This document shows, in pieces, positions 8,872 to 16,941 of a stretch of DNA of 64,000 nucleotides; the stretch's first letter is position 1; each line of letters starts with the position of its first letter. A program made the translations under genes and the position numbers. The notes under the pieces were generated by a model. It was not told the origin of the DNA. It ran no database searches and saw only the letters and a program-made list of their open reading frames with translations. Source of the DNA: Terrisporobacter vanillatitrophus (GTDB taxonomy: Bacteria; Bacillota; Clostridia; Peptostreptococcales; Peptostreptococcaceae); contig NZ_CP154625.1 in NCBI RefSeq assembly GCF_051148895.1, positions 2,356,001-2,420,000 of the forward strand, written 5' to 3'.

Positions 8872-9573
8872 CTACCATTCAATAGATTCAACAGAAACAG
8901 GCTGTTCATTTATTTGTACATTTTGAACTTTTGCATCTTTAATATTTATAACTCTATTGGCAATTGGTGCAAGGGCTGCGTTGTGAGTTATAACTATTAC
9001 AGTTGTGCCCATTTTTTTGCATGTATCTTGTAAAGTTTTTAAAATTTGTTTACCTGTTTTATAATCCAGGGCTCCAGTTGGTTCATCACACAGAAGCAAC
9101 TTAGGATTTTTTGCTATTGCTCTAGCTATGGATACCCTTTGTTGTTCTCCTCCTGATAATTGACTTGGGAAGTTATCTTTTCTATGACCAAGGCCAACAA
9201 TATCCAAAGTTTTGTCCACGTCTAAAGCATTTTTAGAAATTTGCGTTGCCAGTTCCACATTTTCTCTTGCAGTTAAATTTTGAACTAAGTTATAAAACTG
9301 AAATACAAATCCCACATCATATCTTCTGTAATTTATTAGATCTTTATTACTAAACTTAGAGATATCAACATTGTCAATAATTATGTTTCCTTCATCACAA
9401 GTATCCATTCCTCCAAGAATATTCAGTACGGTTGTTTTTCCAGCACCACTTGGTCCTAAAATAATTACAAACTCTCCCTTTTCTATAGAAAAATTGATAC
9501 CATTATTAGCAACAACAGTGTTTTCTCCAATTTTGTATCTTTTATACTCGTCGATTATTTGTATATATGACAT
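8872..9573 (-). CDS. MacB/LolD-type ABC transporter ATPase
   Basis: A 233-residue nucleotide-binding subunit. It has a Walker A motif GPSGAGKTT near residue 41, a Q-loop (FVFQFYNL), the ABC signature LSGGEQQR, Walker B LLLCDEPTGALD and the H-loop VITHN. The LSGGEQQR signature and DEPTGALD place it in the MacB/LolD export group. It powers the large FtsX permease encoded 11 bases downstream. The start has a strong GGGGG ribosome site. The operon faces away from a TetR gene, with repeated operator-like sequences between them, so induction by a small molecule that releases TetR is the likely control. Confidence 0.93.
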   Translation of the reverse strand: MSYIQIIDEYKRYKIGENTVVANNGINFSIEKGEFVIILGPSGAGKTTVLNILGGMDTCDEGNIIIDNVDISKFSNKDLINYRRYDVGFVFQFYNLVQNLTARENVELATQISKNALDVDKTLDIVGLGHRKDNFPSQLSGGEQQRVSIARAIAKNPKLLLCDEPTGALDYKTGKQILKTLQDTCKKMGTTVIVITHNAALAPIANRVINIKDAKVQNVQINEQPVSVESIEW

Positions 9574-9609
9574 TTCTTCCCCCCATCATTTTGCTTTGCT
9601 TACTCACTG

Positions 9610-9742
9610 TTATTAAATAGACACTCTGTTTGGTTAATGCTATAATATATAAGTATAAATAATATGTAAACTAGTTACAATAATCACATGATATCATATT
9701 GTTATTAAATAAACATCAAAGCTTTTTTTGTTCATTTAATAA
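9610..9742. promoter_or_regulatory. operator-like repeats between the ABC exporter and TetR genes
   Basis: The 307-base gap (9574-9880) contains three copies of one motif. TTATTAAATAGACA is at 9610-9623 and TTATTAAATAAACA at 9702-9715. A near-exact inverted copy (TGTTCATTTAATAA) lies at 9729-9742 and forms an interrupted palindrome with the second. This is the expected layout for operators of the divergent TetR protein. The rest of the gap shows no gene. Confidence 0.6.
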
Positions 9743-9880
9743 CTTGTAATTTAAAATTGTAATTGTAAAAATTGGCTAGGCTCGTTTCGCCAACGAGATG
9801 ACTTAGTTACCACTTTAAGTCTCTGTGTGGACACCATGAAATTTCAGGTAGCCACCTTGTTCAAAGGAAGGATGGAATAT

Positions 9881-10432
9881 ATGGCTGGTGTTAAAGGAAA
9901 TAGAAGGATTTTATATACTAAGAAAATAATTAAAGAGAGTTTGCTTGATTTACTTGAAAATAAAAAAATCCACCAAATCACCGTTACAGATATATGTAAA
10001 AATGCCAACATTAATAGAGGCACTTTCTACACTCATTATAAGGATGCTTATGATTTATTACAATCAATGGAAGATGAATTTTTTAATCAAATATTAGAAT
10101 ATATAGAGAAAACTCCACTTGGAGACTATAAAGATGTTTTATTACTTAATGCTCTTAAACTTATTAAGGAAAATAAAGAATTGTGCAAAATATTATTTTG
10201 TCATCATATAGAAAATAATATTATGGATCGTATTTTTTTGTTGGCAAGTAAAGCTGAAATTGACAAACTTATAAGTTCTTCAAAGGTTGACAATGTATTT
10301 TTAGATTACTTTATTAAATATAATGTAGGGGGAATTTTTTCCGTTGTTCAAACATGGCTAGAAAATGATTTAAATGAATCTCCAGAAGAAATAGTAACTA
10401 TTATAAACAATATTGTTGCTTTTCATCCATAA
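9881..10432 (+). CDS. TetR-family transcriptional regulator
   Basis: A 183-residue regulator with an N-terminal helix-turn-helix (ITVTDICKNANINRGTFYTHYKD, about residues 28-50) and a ligand-binding C-terminal half without recognisable motifs. I chose the ATG at 9881 because AAGGAAGG precedes it at normal spacing. The frame is open upstream to 9827, where no ribosome site is present. It is transcribed away from the ABC exporter operon and most likely represses it through the repeated motif in the shared gap. TetR proteins beside FtsX-type exporters commonly sense the exported compound. The ligand here is unknown. Confidence 0.85.
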   Translation: MAGVKGNRRILYTKKIIKESLLDLLENKKIHQITVTDICKNANINRGTFYTHYKDAYDLLQSMEDEFFNQILEYIEKTPLGDYKDVLLLNALKLIKENKELCKILFCHHIENNIMDRIFLLASKAEIDKLISSSKVDNVFLDYFIKYNVGGIFSVVQTWLENDLNESPEEIVTIINNIVAFHP

Positions 10433-10452
10433 CATTATAATTTAATTTCTCC

Positions 10453-10492
10453 ATAATAATTGGGTATATCTTTTGATATACCCAATTATTAT
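10453..10492. terminator. hairpin between convergent TetR and AIM24 genes
   Basis: An 18-bp stem (ATAATAATTGGGTATATC and its complement) closes a TTTT loop. It lies after the TetR stop and after the AIM24 stop on the other strand. The T tract is weak. Confidence 0.7.
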
Positions 10493-10508
10493 AAAATCTA
10501 TTATTTTG

Positions 10509-11186
10509 TTAGTTTGAACTTGTTGGTATATAAGAACCCACTCTAAGAGCAAATTCATTCATATTCATAGTTTGAAGAACTACCTTACCTGGCCCTGTAA
10601 GCTTAGTTAAAAATAAACCTTCACCACCAAATAATATATTTCCAATACCTTTTACAAGTTCTACTTCATATCTAACACTATCTTCAAATCCCACTAGATT
10701 TCCTGTATCTATTTTTATAACTTCTCCTGGAGCTAAATTCATTTCTATAGCATCACCATCTATTTCTAAAAATGCAGTTCCTCTACCTCTTAGCTCTTGT
10801 AATATAAATCCTTCACCGCCAAAGAATCCTGTTCCCATCTTTTTATTAAAAATAGTCTTTAGTTCTACTGAAGACTCAGCAGCAAGAAAAGCTCCTTTTT
10901 GTATAGTAAAGCGGCCTTCACTTACATTTATAGGTATTATACTTCCTGGAACAGTTGAAGCAAAAGCTATTCTAGCATCTTGCATTGCAGTATATGTTGC
11001 CATAAACATTGATTCTCCTGCAAACATTCTTCCTATACCTTTTAGTAACCCACCTTTTGTATTTGTGTCCATTTTTATTCCTTCAGTTTGGTAAAACATA
11101 CCTCCACTTTGTGTGAACATGGACTCACCTCCTGATAAACTTACTTCAACACTTGGTACTACTTTTCCTATAATCTCATAATTCAT
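10509..11186 (-). CDS. AIM24 family protein (TIGR00266)
   Basis: A 225-residue protein of the AIM24/TIGR00266 family, rich in beta strands and glycine. Repeated motifs such as GGESMF, GGMFYQTEGI, GTGFFGGEGF, LELRGRGTAFLEIDG and LTGPGKVVLQTMNM match the tandem beta-layer fold of the family. The yeast homologue is mitochondrial and the bacterial role is unknown. Some members are linked to membrane or stress functions. The start at 11186 follows AGGGGG. The longer frame to 11213 has no ribosome site. It is a single-gene unit convergent with the TetR gene. Confidence 0.85.
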   Translation of the reverse strand: MNYEIIGKVVPSVEVSLSGGESMFTQSGGMFYQTEGIKMDTNTKGGLLKGIGRMFAGESMFMATYTAMQDARIAFASTVPGSIIPINVSEGRFTIQKGAFLAAESSVELKTIFNKKMGTGFFGGEGFILQELRGRGTAFLEIDGDAIEMNLAPGEVIKIDTGNLVGFEDSVRYEVELVKGIGNILFGGEGLFLTKLTGPGKVVLQTMNMNEFALRVGSYIPTSSN

Positions 11187-11372
11187 TAAAATTCCCCCTA
11201 AAATTCTGTTCAAAAATTATTATATTCATAACTATAACACAATTTTTTTATATCTTCATCTCTATTTATACGGAAATTTGTTAAATATATTAAATAAAGT
11301 AATAACTCTACGGAAAGTTGATTGAAAATATTATACTTAGAGTTTATTCTTATATATATGGAGGTGATATAT

Positions 11373-11969
11373 ATGAACTGCGAAAAAGTAGGAAGCCTAA
11401 TATTAAAACTTAGAAAAGAAAAAAACATGACTCAAAAACAAGTAGCTGATTTATTAAATATCAGTGATAAAACTGTTTCAAAATGGGAACGAGGTCTAGG
11501 CTGTCCTGATGTGTCAATACTTACAGATCTATCAAAAATATTTGATATTAATATAGAAAAAATATTGTTAGGAGATTTAACACCTAATGATATGGATGGA
11601 GGAAATATGAAAAGAATTAAATTTTACGTTTGCCCAAGTTGTGGCAATATAATAAGTACAACAGGCGAAGGTGAAATATCTTGTTGTGGTAGAAAATTAA
11701 AATTTGAGGCATCAAAAACAATTGATAATGACCATGAAATAACTGTAGAAGAAATTGAAAATGATTATTACATTACTATAAATCATGAAATGACTAAAGA
11801 ACATTATATTTCATTTGTAGCTTATGTAACTTATGATAGAGTACTTTTAATAAAACTATATCCAGAACAAAGTCCAACGGTAAGATTCCCAAAACTTTGT
11901 GGAAAGCTTGAAAGAGGAAAGCTTTACATTTATTGCAATAAACATGGATTGTTAATGAATGGAAAATAA
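11373..11969 (+). CDS. XRE helix-turn-helix fused to a desulfoferrodoxin/superoxide-reductase domain
   Basis: A 198-residue fusion. Residues 7-61 are an XRE-type HTH (MTQKQVADLLNISDKTVSKWERG). Residues 83-198 look like a complete desulfoferrodoxin. The rubredoxin-like centre I has C87, C90, C104 and C105. The catalytic iron centre II has candidate ligands H121, H138 (INHEM), H144 (EHYI), C188 and H191 (YCNKHG). In ordinary superoxide reductases a Glu-Lys pair stands just before the first histidine. Here that position reads Asn-Asp, so the catalytic lysine seems absent. It may be a redox or superoxide sensor rather than an efficient enzyme (inference). The start is set by GGAGGTGAT. It stands alone, opposite a rhodanese gene, with a shared terminator. 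Confidence 0.85.
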   Translation: MNCEKVGSLILKLRKEKNMTQKQVADLLNISDKTVSKWERGLGCPDVSILTDLSKIFDINIEKILLGDLTPNDMDGGNMKRIKFYVCPSCGNIISTTGEGEISCCGRKLKFEASKTIDNDHEITVEEIENDYYITINHEMTKEHYISFVAYVTYDRVLLIKLYPEQSPTVRFPKLCGKLERGKLYIYCNKHGLLMNGK

Positions 11970-11974
11970 TTATA

Positions 11975-12016
11975 AATATTAAAAAGACCATCTATTTAGA
12001 TGGTCTTTTTAATATT
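11975..12016. terminator. bidirectional terminator between HTH-SOR and rhodanese genes
   Basis: A 20-bp perfect stem (AATATTAAAAAGACCATCTA and its complement) with a two-base loop, flanked by A and T tracts. It serves the two convergent genes. Confidence 0.9.
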
Positions 12017-12360
12017 TAATTTTCAGTTAGCCTACCCTTATATGAAGATATTCCTCCACTTAAGTTGTAAACTTTAGTAAATCCATTTTTAGATAAAATA
12101 TCACAGGCTCTTGCACTTCTTCCTCCAGAAACACAATACACAACTATTTCACTGTCTTTATATGAATTTAAAGTTGATAATTTTGATGAAAGTGTATCAA
12201 CAGGTATATTCCTAGCATTTGGAATATGTCCACCTTTATACTCTCCTGAACTTCTCACATCTAAAATTAATATATTGTTACTACTCATCATCTTTTGCAG
12301 CTGGGATCCAGTTATAGTAGCATAACCTCTTTTTCTAAATAGTCCTAAAAATAACCCCAT
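12016..12360 (-). CDS. rhodanese-like domain protein
   Basis: A 114-residue single-domain rhodanese. LILDVRSSGEYKGGHIPNARNIP marks the CDC25/rhodanese fold start (residues 31-53). The active-site loop CVSGGRS begins with Cys76, the persulfide-carrying residue of sulfurtransferases. The N-terminal ten residues are hydrophobic and basic, but not a clear signal peptide. GGAGGATGAG lies before the ATG. It is downstream of the C_GCAxxG protein gene with a 20-base gap, so both are probably one operon for small redox or sulfur-transfer proteins. The physiological sulfur acceptor is unknown. Confidence 0.88.
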   Translation of the reverse strand: MGLFLGLFRKRGYATITGSQLQKMMSSNNILILDVRSSGEYKGGHIPNARNIPVDTLSSKLSTLNSYKDSEIVVYCVSGGRSARACDILSKNGFTKVYNLSGGISSYKGRLTEN

Positions 12361-12380
12361 AACATCTCATCCTCCATATT

Positions 12381-12746
12381 TTATGCATCTTTTAAAACTT
12401 CTTTTAATGCATTATATGAAAAATCTATTATTTCGCTACAATTCACCTTATTTTTCTTCAAATTTGCACAAATTTCTGTATTGTATTCTTCTCTTACTTT
12501 GTTCATTATTTTTTTTGAATATTTTCTAGCTTCATTTGGAGTAGAATTATCTTCTCTACCTTTTATATAACCTGCTACTAAAACAGCTGCATTGACTGCT
12601 CCACATAGACTACCTACTGTTATCCCAGTTCCCATTCCACTTCCTAGTGCAACAGGTATATCTGTTTTAAACTCTTCGTTATATGATTTTATTAATGCTT
12701 CTGCACAAGTATATCCTTGACTATGATAAATTGATAGTTTTGTCAT
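12381..12746 (-). CDS. C_GCAxxG_C_C family redox protein
   Basis: A 121-residue protein of the C_GCAxxG_C_C family. The family pattern is visible as CAEALI near residue 14, GSGMGTGITVGSLCGAVNAAVLV around 36-58, and a C-terminal CANLKKNKVNCSEII cysteine pair. Members are small proteins thought to bind metal or do redox work, often beside redox or sulfur genes. No activity has been fixed for this one. A strong GGAGA ribosome site precedes the start. It is the first gene of a two-gene operon with the rhodanese protein. Confidence 0.85.
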   Translation of the reverse strand: MTKLSIYHSQGYTCAEALIKSYNEEFKTDIPVALGSGMGTGITVGSLCGAVNAAVLVAGYIKGREDNSTPNEARKYSKKIMNKVREEYNTEICANLKKNKVNCSEIIDFSYNALKEVLKDA

Positions 12747-12835
12747 TTTTTGTCTCCTTCATATTTTCAATTTAATTATACATATATTGTATCACTATTT
12801 TAGTTTTTTTCTGTGACTTTGTCACAAATAATATA

Positions 12836-13351
12836 TTATTCCATATAATTATAGTCTAATCTGAAAAACATAATTTTATTGTCATGCATCCAAAACTCCA
12901 AAGAAGTTTTATTTTTTCTATCCACATAGCCTAAAATATTAATTCCTTGTTCTACCCTTTTATAATAATTTTTTCCATAGAATTTTATTATTTTATACTT
13001 GTCATCACCAATTTTTATATCTTTATTACTTGATATATTTTTATCATTTACAATAAATCTTGTAATTTTATCATCATATCTTTCTGTTGTCACTTCTATT
13101 TCTTCATTTAAATAATAATAATTATATTCATCATTATCTTGGCTAAGTTTGTTTATATATCCATACTTAGACCTCATATTGTCACTATTAATACTTTCAC
13201 CTAAATATATGCCATTGATATTTTCTTTTGATAAATCTGTAGACTGACATAAAAAATGATGATAAGATCTTGAAAAGCTTAAATGGAACAATGATACAAA
13301 CATAAATAACAAAACTAAAAGTGCTAATAACATTTTAAATATTTTCTTCAT
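12836..13351 (-). CDS. exported or membrane-anchored protein, unknown function
   Basis: A 171-residue protein. Residues 1-28 form one hydrophobic helix after a lysine-rich start, either a signal anchor or an uncleaved signal. The rest is polar and tyrosine/asparagine-rich (NGIYLGESINS, then NYYYLNEEIEVTTERYDDK and GINILGYVDRKNK). It looks like a small beta-rich extracellular domain. I do not recognise the family. The start at 13351 is set by GAGGAG. It follows the XRE gene by 30 bases and is the last gene of the DUF3955-DUF2975-XRE operon, so it is likely controlled by that regulator. Confidence 0.65.
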   Translation of the reverse strand: MKKIFKMLLALLVLLFMFVSLFHLSFSRSYHHFLCQSTDLSKENINGIYLGESINSDNMRSKYGYINKLSQDNDEYNYYYLNEEIEVTTERYDDKITRFIVNDKNISSNKDIKIGDDKYKIIKFYGKNYYKRVEQGINILGYVDRKNKTSLEFWMHDNKIMFFRLDYNYME

Positions 13352-13381
13352 AATAAACTCCTCAAAAACTTTATATTCCAC

Positions 13382-13597
13382 TTAATCCTCATCATCTTCC
13401 ACATATTCCAAAATATCTCCAGGCTGACAATCTAGTGCTTTACATATTTCATTTAATGTGGAAAATCTCACAGCCCTTGCCTTATTATTTTTCAATATTG
13501 ATAAGTTAGCCATGGTAATTCCCAGTTTTTTAGAAAGCTCAGTAGCACTCATTTTTCTCTTTGCCATCATTACATCTAAATTTACAATTATAGCCAT
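13382..13597 (-). CDS. small XRE-family regulator (HTH_26, Cro/C1 type)
   Basis: A 71-residue DNA-binding protein consisting only of an HTH: residues 12-60 contain MSATELSKKLGITMANLSILKNNKARAV followed by an ICKALDCQPGDILEY segment. This one-domain type is usually encoded right after a DUF2975 membrane protein, as here (12-base gap). The pair is thought to work together, with the membrane partner modulating the regulator, though the signal is unknown. A clear AAGGAGG lies before the ATG. It is the third gene of a four-gene operon. Confidence 0.9.
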   Translation of the reverse strand: MAIIVNLDVMMAKRKMSATELSKKLGITMANLSILKNNKARAVRFSTLNEICKALDCQPGDILEYVEDDED

Positions 13598-13609
13598 TTA
13601 CCTTCCTCC

Positions 13610-14095
13610 TTAAATAGTTCTATCATTTTCATCCTTAATGTCTATAGTCATTTCAAATAGCTTAGATGAAACAAGAGCAAAAACTCCTATGGCAAGTGAT
13701 AAAAATGAAACTATTACACAAGGTAAAATAGTAAGTGCGTAAAAATATATGTTAAATACAAAGTAAAAAATTATATTCATTAAGTTAAAAAGAATGACCT
13801 CACTAAATGAGCAGTACGCAATACTATTTATTAACTTTGGTATACTCTCAGAAAAAGGATTTTTACTTGTTATATGAGAACATAATTTTTTCAAATTAAA
13901 CAATGCAATTACATAAGGTGTTGCACAGATGTAGATACTAACAGTCATGACTGTTATATATTTTGATTCAATATTTATGGATGCACTTTTACTCAGTGCT
14001 CCCAAAATGAAAGGTAAACCTGCCAACATAATTAATGTTAAGATTATACCCACCGAAACTATAATATTTAAAATCTTAGAATAATTATTTTTCAT
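13610..14095 (-). CDS. DUF2975 family membrane protein
   Basis: A 161-residue membrane protein with four predicted helices near residues 8-32, 46-67, 92-115 and 120-145. Between helices 2 and 3 there is a short cytoplasmic stretch (KKLCSHITSKNPFSESIPKLIN) matching the conserved NPF motif of DUF2975. Such proteins almost always precede a one-domain XRE regulator, as here. The biochemical function is not known. The AAAGGAGG site before the ATG is strong. The DUF3955 gene ends 15 bases upstream, so they are co-transcribed. Confidence 0.88.
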   Translation of the reverse strand: MKNNYSKILNIIVSVGIILTLIMLAGLPFILGALSKSASINIESKYITVMTVSIYICATPYVIALFNLKKLCSHITSKNPFSESIPKLINSIAYCSFSEVILFNLMNIIFYFVFNIYFYALTILPCVIVSFLSLAIGVFALVSSKLFEMTIDIKDENDRTI

Positions 14096-14110
14096 TTTGT
14101 ATTACCTCCT

Positions 14111-14323
14111 TTAGTTATGTTTTTTTAATTTATACATATCTTTAACCTTTACAACTACTGCACTTATTATTGAAGTAAATAAGAATAAATATGCTATTGG
14201 AATTAAAAAGAATGGTTCCTGTAAAGTTCCATCTTCTAAAACTTTGCTTCCTATTAAGTTGTAATATACTATACACAATAAAGTCATTAATAAACATAAT
14301 AATGTAATTTTGTATTTTTTCAT
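14111..14323 (-). CDS. DUF3955-like small membrane protein
   Basis: A 70-residue protein with two hydrophobic helices (residues 5-25 and 40-60). The linker contains GSKVLEDGTLQEPFFLIP, which matches the motif I associate with DUF3955. The function is unknown. The start at 14323 is backed by AAAGGAGAG. The frame stays open to 14404 but that part lacks a ribosome site. It is the first gene of the operon with DUF2975, XRE and an exported protein. Confidence 0.75.
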   Translation of the reverse strand: MKKYKITLLCLLMTLLCIVYYNLIGSKVLEDGTLQEPFFLIPIAYLFLFTSIISAVVVKVKDMYKLKKHN

Positions 14324-14567
14324 TTTATTCTCTCCTTTTTTATTTTCTCTAATTATATTAATATATTTTTTATAAAAACGCAATAAATATTTATTGTTTT
14401 TCAATAAATATTTATTGATAAAGAGTTATATTGTTGATATCCAATGCCACTAATATTTCAAATTAAAATAAATAAAATATTTAGAAAGTTGCTATAATAT
14501 AAGTTTTTAACTACAATTTATGTAATTAACTTTGTGCAATTATACTTAATTATTAATGGGAGGTACC

Positions 14568-15386
14568 ATGAAGAAAATACTATTTGTAACTGACTTATAT
14601 TACAATGCTAAAGGTAGAAATTACTATGAAGAAGATCTCTTCCTTACTTCTGTACTTAGAGAAGATTTCAAATTAGTTATTTGTAATCCAAAAGATATAA
14701 ATGATTTTAGCGAAGATTTCGATTTAATCTTATTTAGAAATACAGGCCCTGCTGCCAATTTTGAAGAAGAATATAAAATATTTAGAAATAAAATAAAAAC
14801 TAATAATTTGCTTACTTATAATTCTTTTGATGGTCATGGAGATATGAACGGGAAAAATTATTTGATGGAGCTTACAAATAAAAATATGCCTGTTATTAAA
14901 ACTATTAATAATATTAATGACTTTCATAAACTACCAAATGTTGAGAATTACATAATAAAACCCATAGATGGTGCTGATTCTATAGGTTTAGAATTTTTAA
15001 GCAAGAAAGAAATATATAAAAAAATTAATCCAAATAATTACAATATTTTAATTCAACCATTCATAGATTTTCAGTATGAAGTATCTTTTTATTATATAGA
15101 TAGAAAATTCCAGTATGCTCTTTATGCTCCAAATAAAGAAAAAAGATGGCAAATGGAAGAGTATACACCTACAAGTGAAGATTTTGATTTTTGTAATATT
15201 TTATTAAATTGGAATAATTTAAGTCATGGAATTCAAAGAATTGATGCTTGTAGAGATGAGAATGGTAATTTACTTCTTGTAGAAATGGAAGATTTAAATC
15301 CTTACTTATCTTTGTTAGATATTTCTCCAATTTCAAGAGATAAGTTTATTTATTCATTAAAAGAATCTTTATGTAATCTTTTATAA
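14568..15386 (+). CDS. ATP-grasp domain protein, unknown ligase
   Basis: A 272-residue cytosolic protein. The N-terminal third is a Rossmann-like region (KKILFVTDLYYNAKG). Residues about 120-270 resemble an ATP-grasp fold: YIIKPIDGADSIGLEF is the ATP-binding strand-loop, ILIQPFIDFQYEVSFYYI the central strands, and LLVEMEDLNPYLSL the metal-binding E..E/N region. ATP-grasp enzymes join a carboxylate to an amine or thiol through an acyl phosphate. The substrate here is unknown. The ATG at 14556 is itself part of the GGGAGGT ribosome site, so the second ATG at 14568 is the start. It is transcribed alone and ends at a strong bidirectional terminator. Confidence 0.7.
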   Translation: MKKILFVTDLYYNAKGRNYYEEDLFLTSVLREDFKLVICNPKDINDFSEDFDLILFRNTGPAANFEEEYKIFRNKIKTNNLLTYNSFDGHGDMNGKNYLMELTNKNMPVIKTINNINDFHKLPNVENYIIKPIDGADSIGLEFLSKKEIYKKINPNNYNILIQPFIDFQYEVSFYYIDRKFQYALYAPNKEKRWQMEEYTPTSEDFDFCNILLNWNNLSHGIQRIDACRDENGNLLLVEMEDLNPYLSLLDISPISRDKFIYSLKESLCNLL

Positions 15387-15388
15387 TA

Positions 15389-15431
15389 AAAATAGCAACT
15401 ATTTTACATATCTAAAATAGTTGCTATTTTA
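15389..15431. terminator. bidirectional terminator between ATP-grasp and symporter genes
   Basis: AAAATAGCAACTATTTTA pairs with its exact complement around a short loop, with T tracts on both strands. Confidence 0.9.
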
Positions 15432-15443
15432 TTCTTTATTTAA

Positions 15444-16814
15444 TTAAGCTACTTGTGCATCTTTTTTTTCATTAGACTTTAATGACTTGTCCACAGCAAC
15501 AGCTGTTGTCATTGCACCATTAACATTTAACATTGTTCTTCCCATATCAAGAATTGGGTCTATAGCTAATATTGCTCCAATCATTGGGAAATAAGCACCC
15601 ATTCCCATTCCTGAAATTACTACAGATACTGACATTGTTGCAGTACCTGGTATTCCTGCAATACCTAATGAACTTATTGTTACAACTATTATTAACATTG
15701 CATAGAAGGCAAAGTTCATCTCTACTCCAGCCATATTGGCAAGCATTATACTAACTAATGCTGGATATACTCCTGCACATCCATTCATACCCATATTTGC
15801 CCCTAAACTAGTTACAAAGCTGGCAGTTCCTGAATTTATCTTCATATTTTCAGTTAAAGCATCTATAGTAACTGGTAGTGTTCCTAAACTTGAACGAGAT
15901 ACGAAAGCAAGAGTTAATGCTTTTGACGCATTTTTAATATAAGTTATTGGATTCATTCCACTTAAAGTAATTATTATTAAATGAACTACAAACATAATCG
16001 CAACACTTATATATAATGCCAATATAAAATCAACCACATCTAGAAGTGACTTAACACCATTACTTGCTATAGTACTTGCCATCATTGGTACTACTGCATA
16101 TGGCATAAGTTTTATCACTGTTATTGCAATTGAAACTATAATTTTATAGAAAGCTTCCACCAAGTTTATAAATGGCTTAATTATATCTAAGTATTTTTTT
16201 CTAAGTCTTCTTATAGCTAGACCTATAAATGCTGCGAAAATTACTACTGCCACTGTATTACCCTCAGCCATAGCCTTCATTGGATTAGAAGGTAATAAAG
16301 CTCTTATAGTATCTGGCAATGAAGTTATTTCTCTAATTTCTTCACTAGCGTTTACTACTTGTAAAGAAGATCCTAAATTAAATAGGTTTCCAATTATTAC
16401 AGCAATAATAGCTGCTATTGCAGTTGTAGCAAAAAACATTCCCATAGATTTAAATGTCAGTTTACCTACGCTCTCTTCTTCCATATTCATTATAACTTTT
16501 ATTATTGAAACTAAAACTAAAGGTATTACTATCATTTTTAATAAGTCCATAAATCCATTACCAAACAGTCCATACCATGTACTTACTTCACTTATCCATG
16601 TAACTGAGGCAACATCCTTTGGAAATTTAGCTAATGCTTGGATTACTACTCCAAGGCCAATCCCTATAAATATTGAAATTATCATTAGCTTTGTAAATTC
16701 AAACTTCTTGCTTAACTTACGAATTATAAAAAATAATCCTACTAGTACAATAACCATTAACAAACTAGTTATATTAGTTATCATTAAAAATTGCGATAAA
16801 AATGTATTACTCAT
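15444..16814 (-). CDS. tcyP: L-cystine symporter, TcyP-like (DAACS family)
   Basis: A 456-residue membrane transporter of the dicarboxylate/amino acid:cation symporter family. It closely follows the TcyP cystine carriers: WYGLFGNGFMDLLKMIVIPLVLVSII, ITSLPDTIRALLPSNPMKAM, TLAFVSRSSLGTLPVTI and GANMGMNGCAGVYPALV. The last two contain the serine-rich hairpin and the NGCAG substrate loop. Around eight membrane helices and two re-entrant loops are expected. It would import cystine for reduction to cysteine. The start at 16814 has GGGAGGA, and the longer frame to 16841 does not. Two copies of the ATTATCA-N3-TGATAAT palindrome lie just upstream, shared with the cysK region. It is transcribed alone. 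Confidence 0.88.
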   Translation of the reverse strand: MSNTFLSQFLMITNITSLLMVIVLVGLFFIIRKLSKKFEFTKLMIISIFIGIGLGVVIQALAKFPKDVASVTWISEVSTWYGLFGNGFMDLLKMIVIPLVLVSIIKVIMNMEEESVGKLTFKSMGMFFATTAIAAIIAVIIGNLFNLGSSLQVVNASEEIREITSLPDTIRALLPSNPMKAMAEGNTVAVVIFAAFIGLAIRRLRKKYLDIIKPFINLVEAFYKIIVSIAITVIKLMPYAVVPMMASTIASNGVKSLLDVVDFILALYISVAIMFVVHLIIITLSGMNPITYIKNASKALTLAFVSRSSLGTLPVTIDALTENMKINSGTASFVTSLGANMGMNGCAGVYPALVSIMLANMAGVEMNFAFYAMLIIVVTISSLGIAGIPGTATMSVSVVISGMGMGAYFPMIGAILAIDPILDMGRTMLNVNGAMTTAVAVDKSLKSNEKKDAQVA

Positions 16815-16833
16815 ATTATCCTCCCAAATATTT

Positions 16834-16879
16834 ATTATCAAATTGATAATTTAGATTATATCATTATCATTTTGATAAT
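16834..16879 (-). promoter_or_regulatory. two copies of the ATTATCA-N3-TGATAAT palindrome before the cystine symporter
   Basis: ATTATCAAATTGATAAT at 16834-16850 and ATTATCATTTTGATAAT at 16863-16879 are 29 bases apart. The nearer copy lies 20 bases before the symporter start. The same 17-mer pattern occurs before cysK and, in related form, before the CDF and M20 genes. Confidence 0.65.
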
Positions 16880-16892
16880 ACAATACATTTTT

Positions 16893-16934
16893 ATAAAAAA
16901 ATGAAGTATTTCTAAAAAACTTTGAGATACTTCT
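16893..16934 (-). terminator. terminator of the zinc-ribbon membrane protein gene
   Basis: GAAGTATCTC pairs with GAAATACTTC (one mismatch) on the minus strand, followed by ATTTTTTT, after the stop at 16942. Confidence 0.75.
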
Positions 16935-16941
16935 TTTAAAA

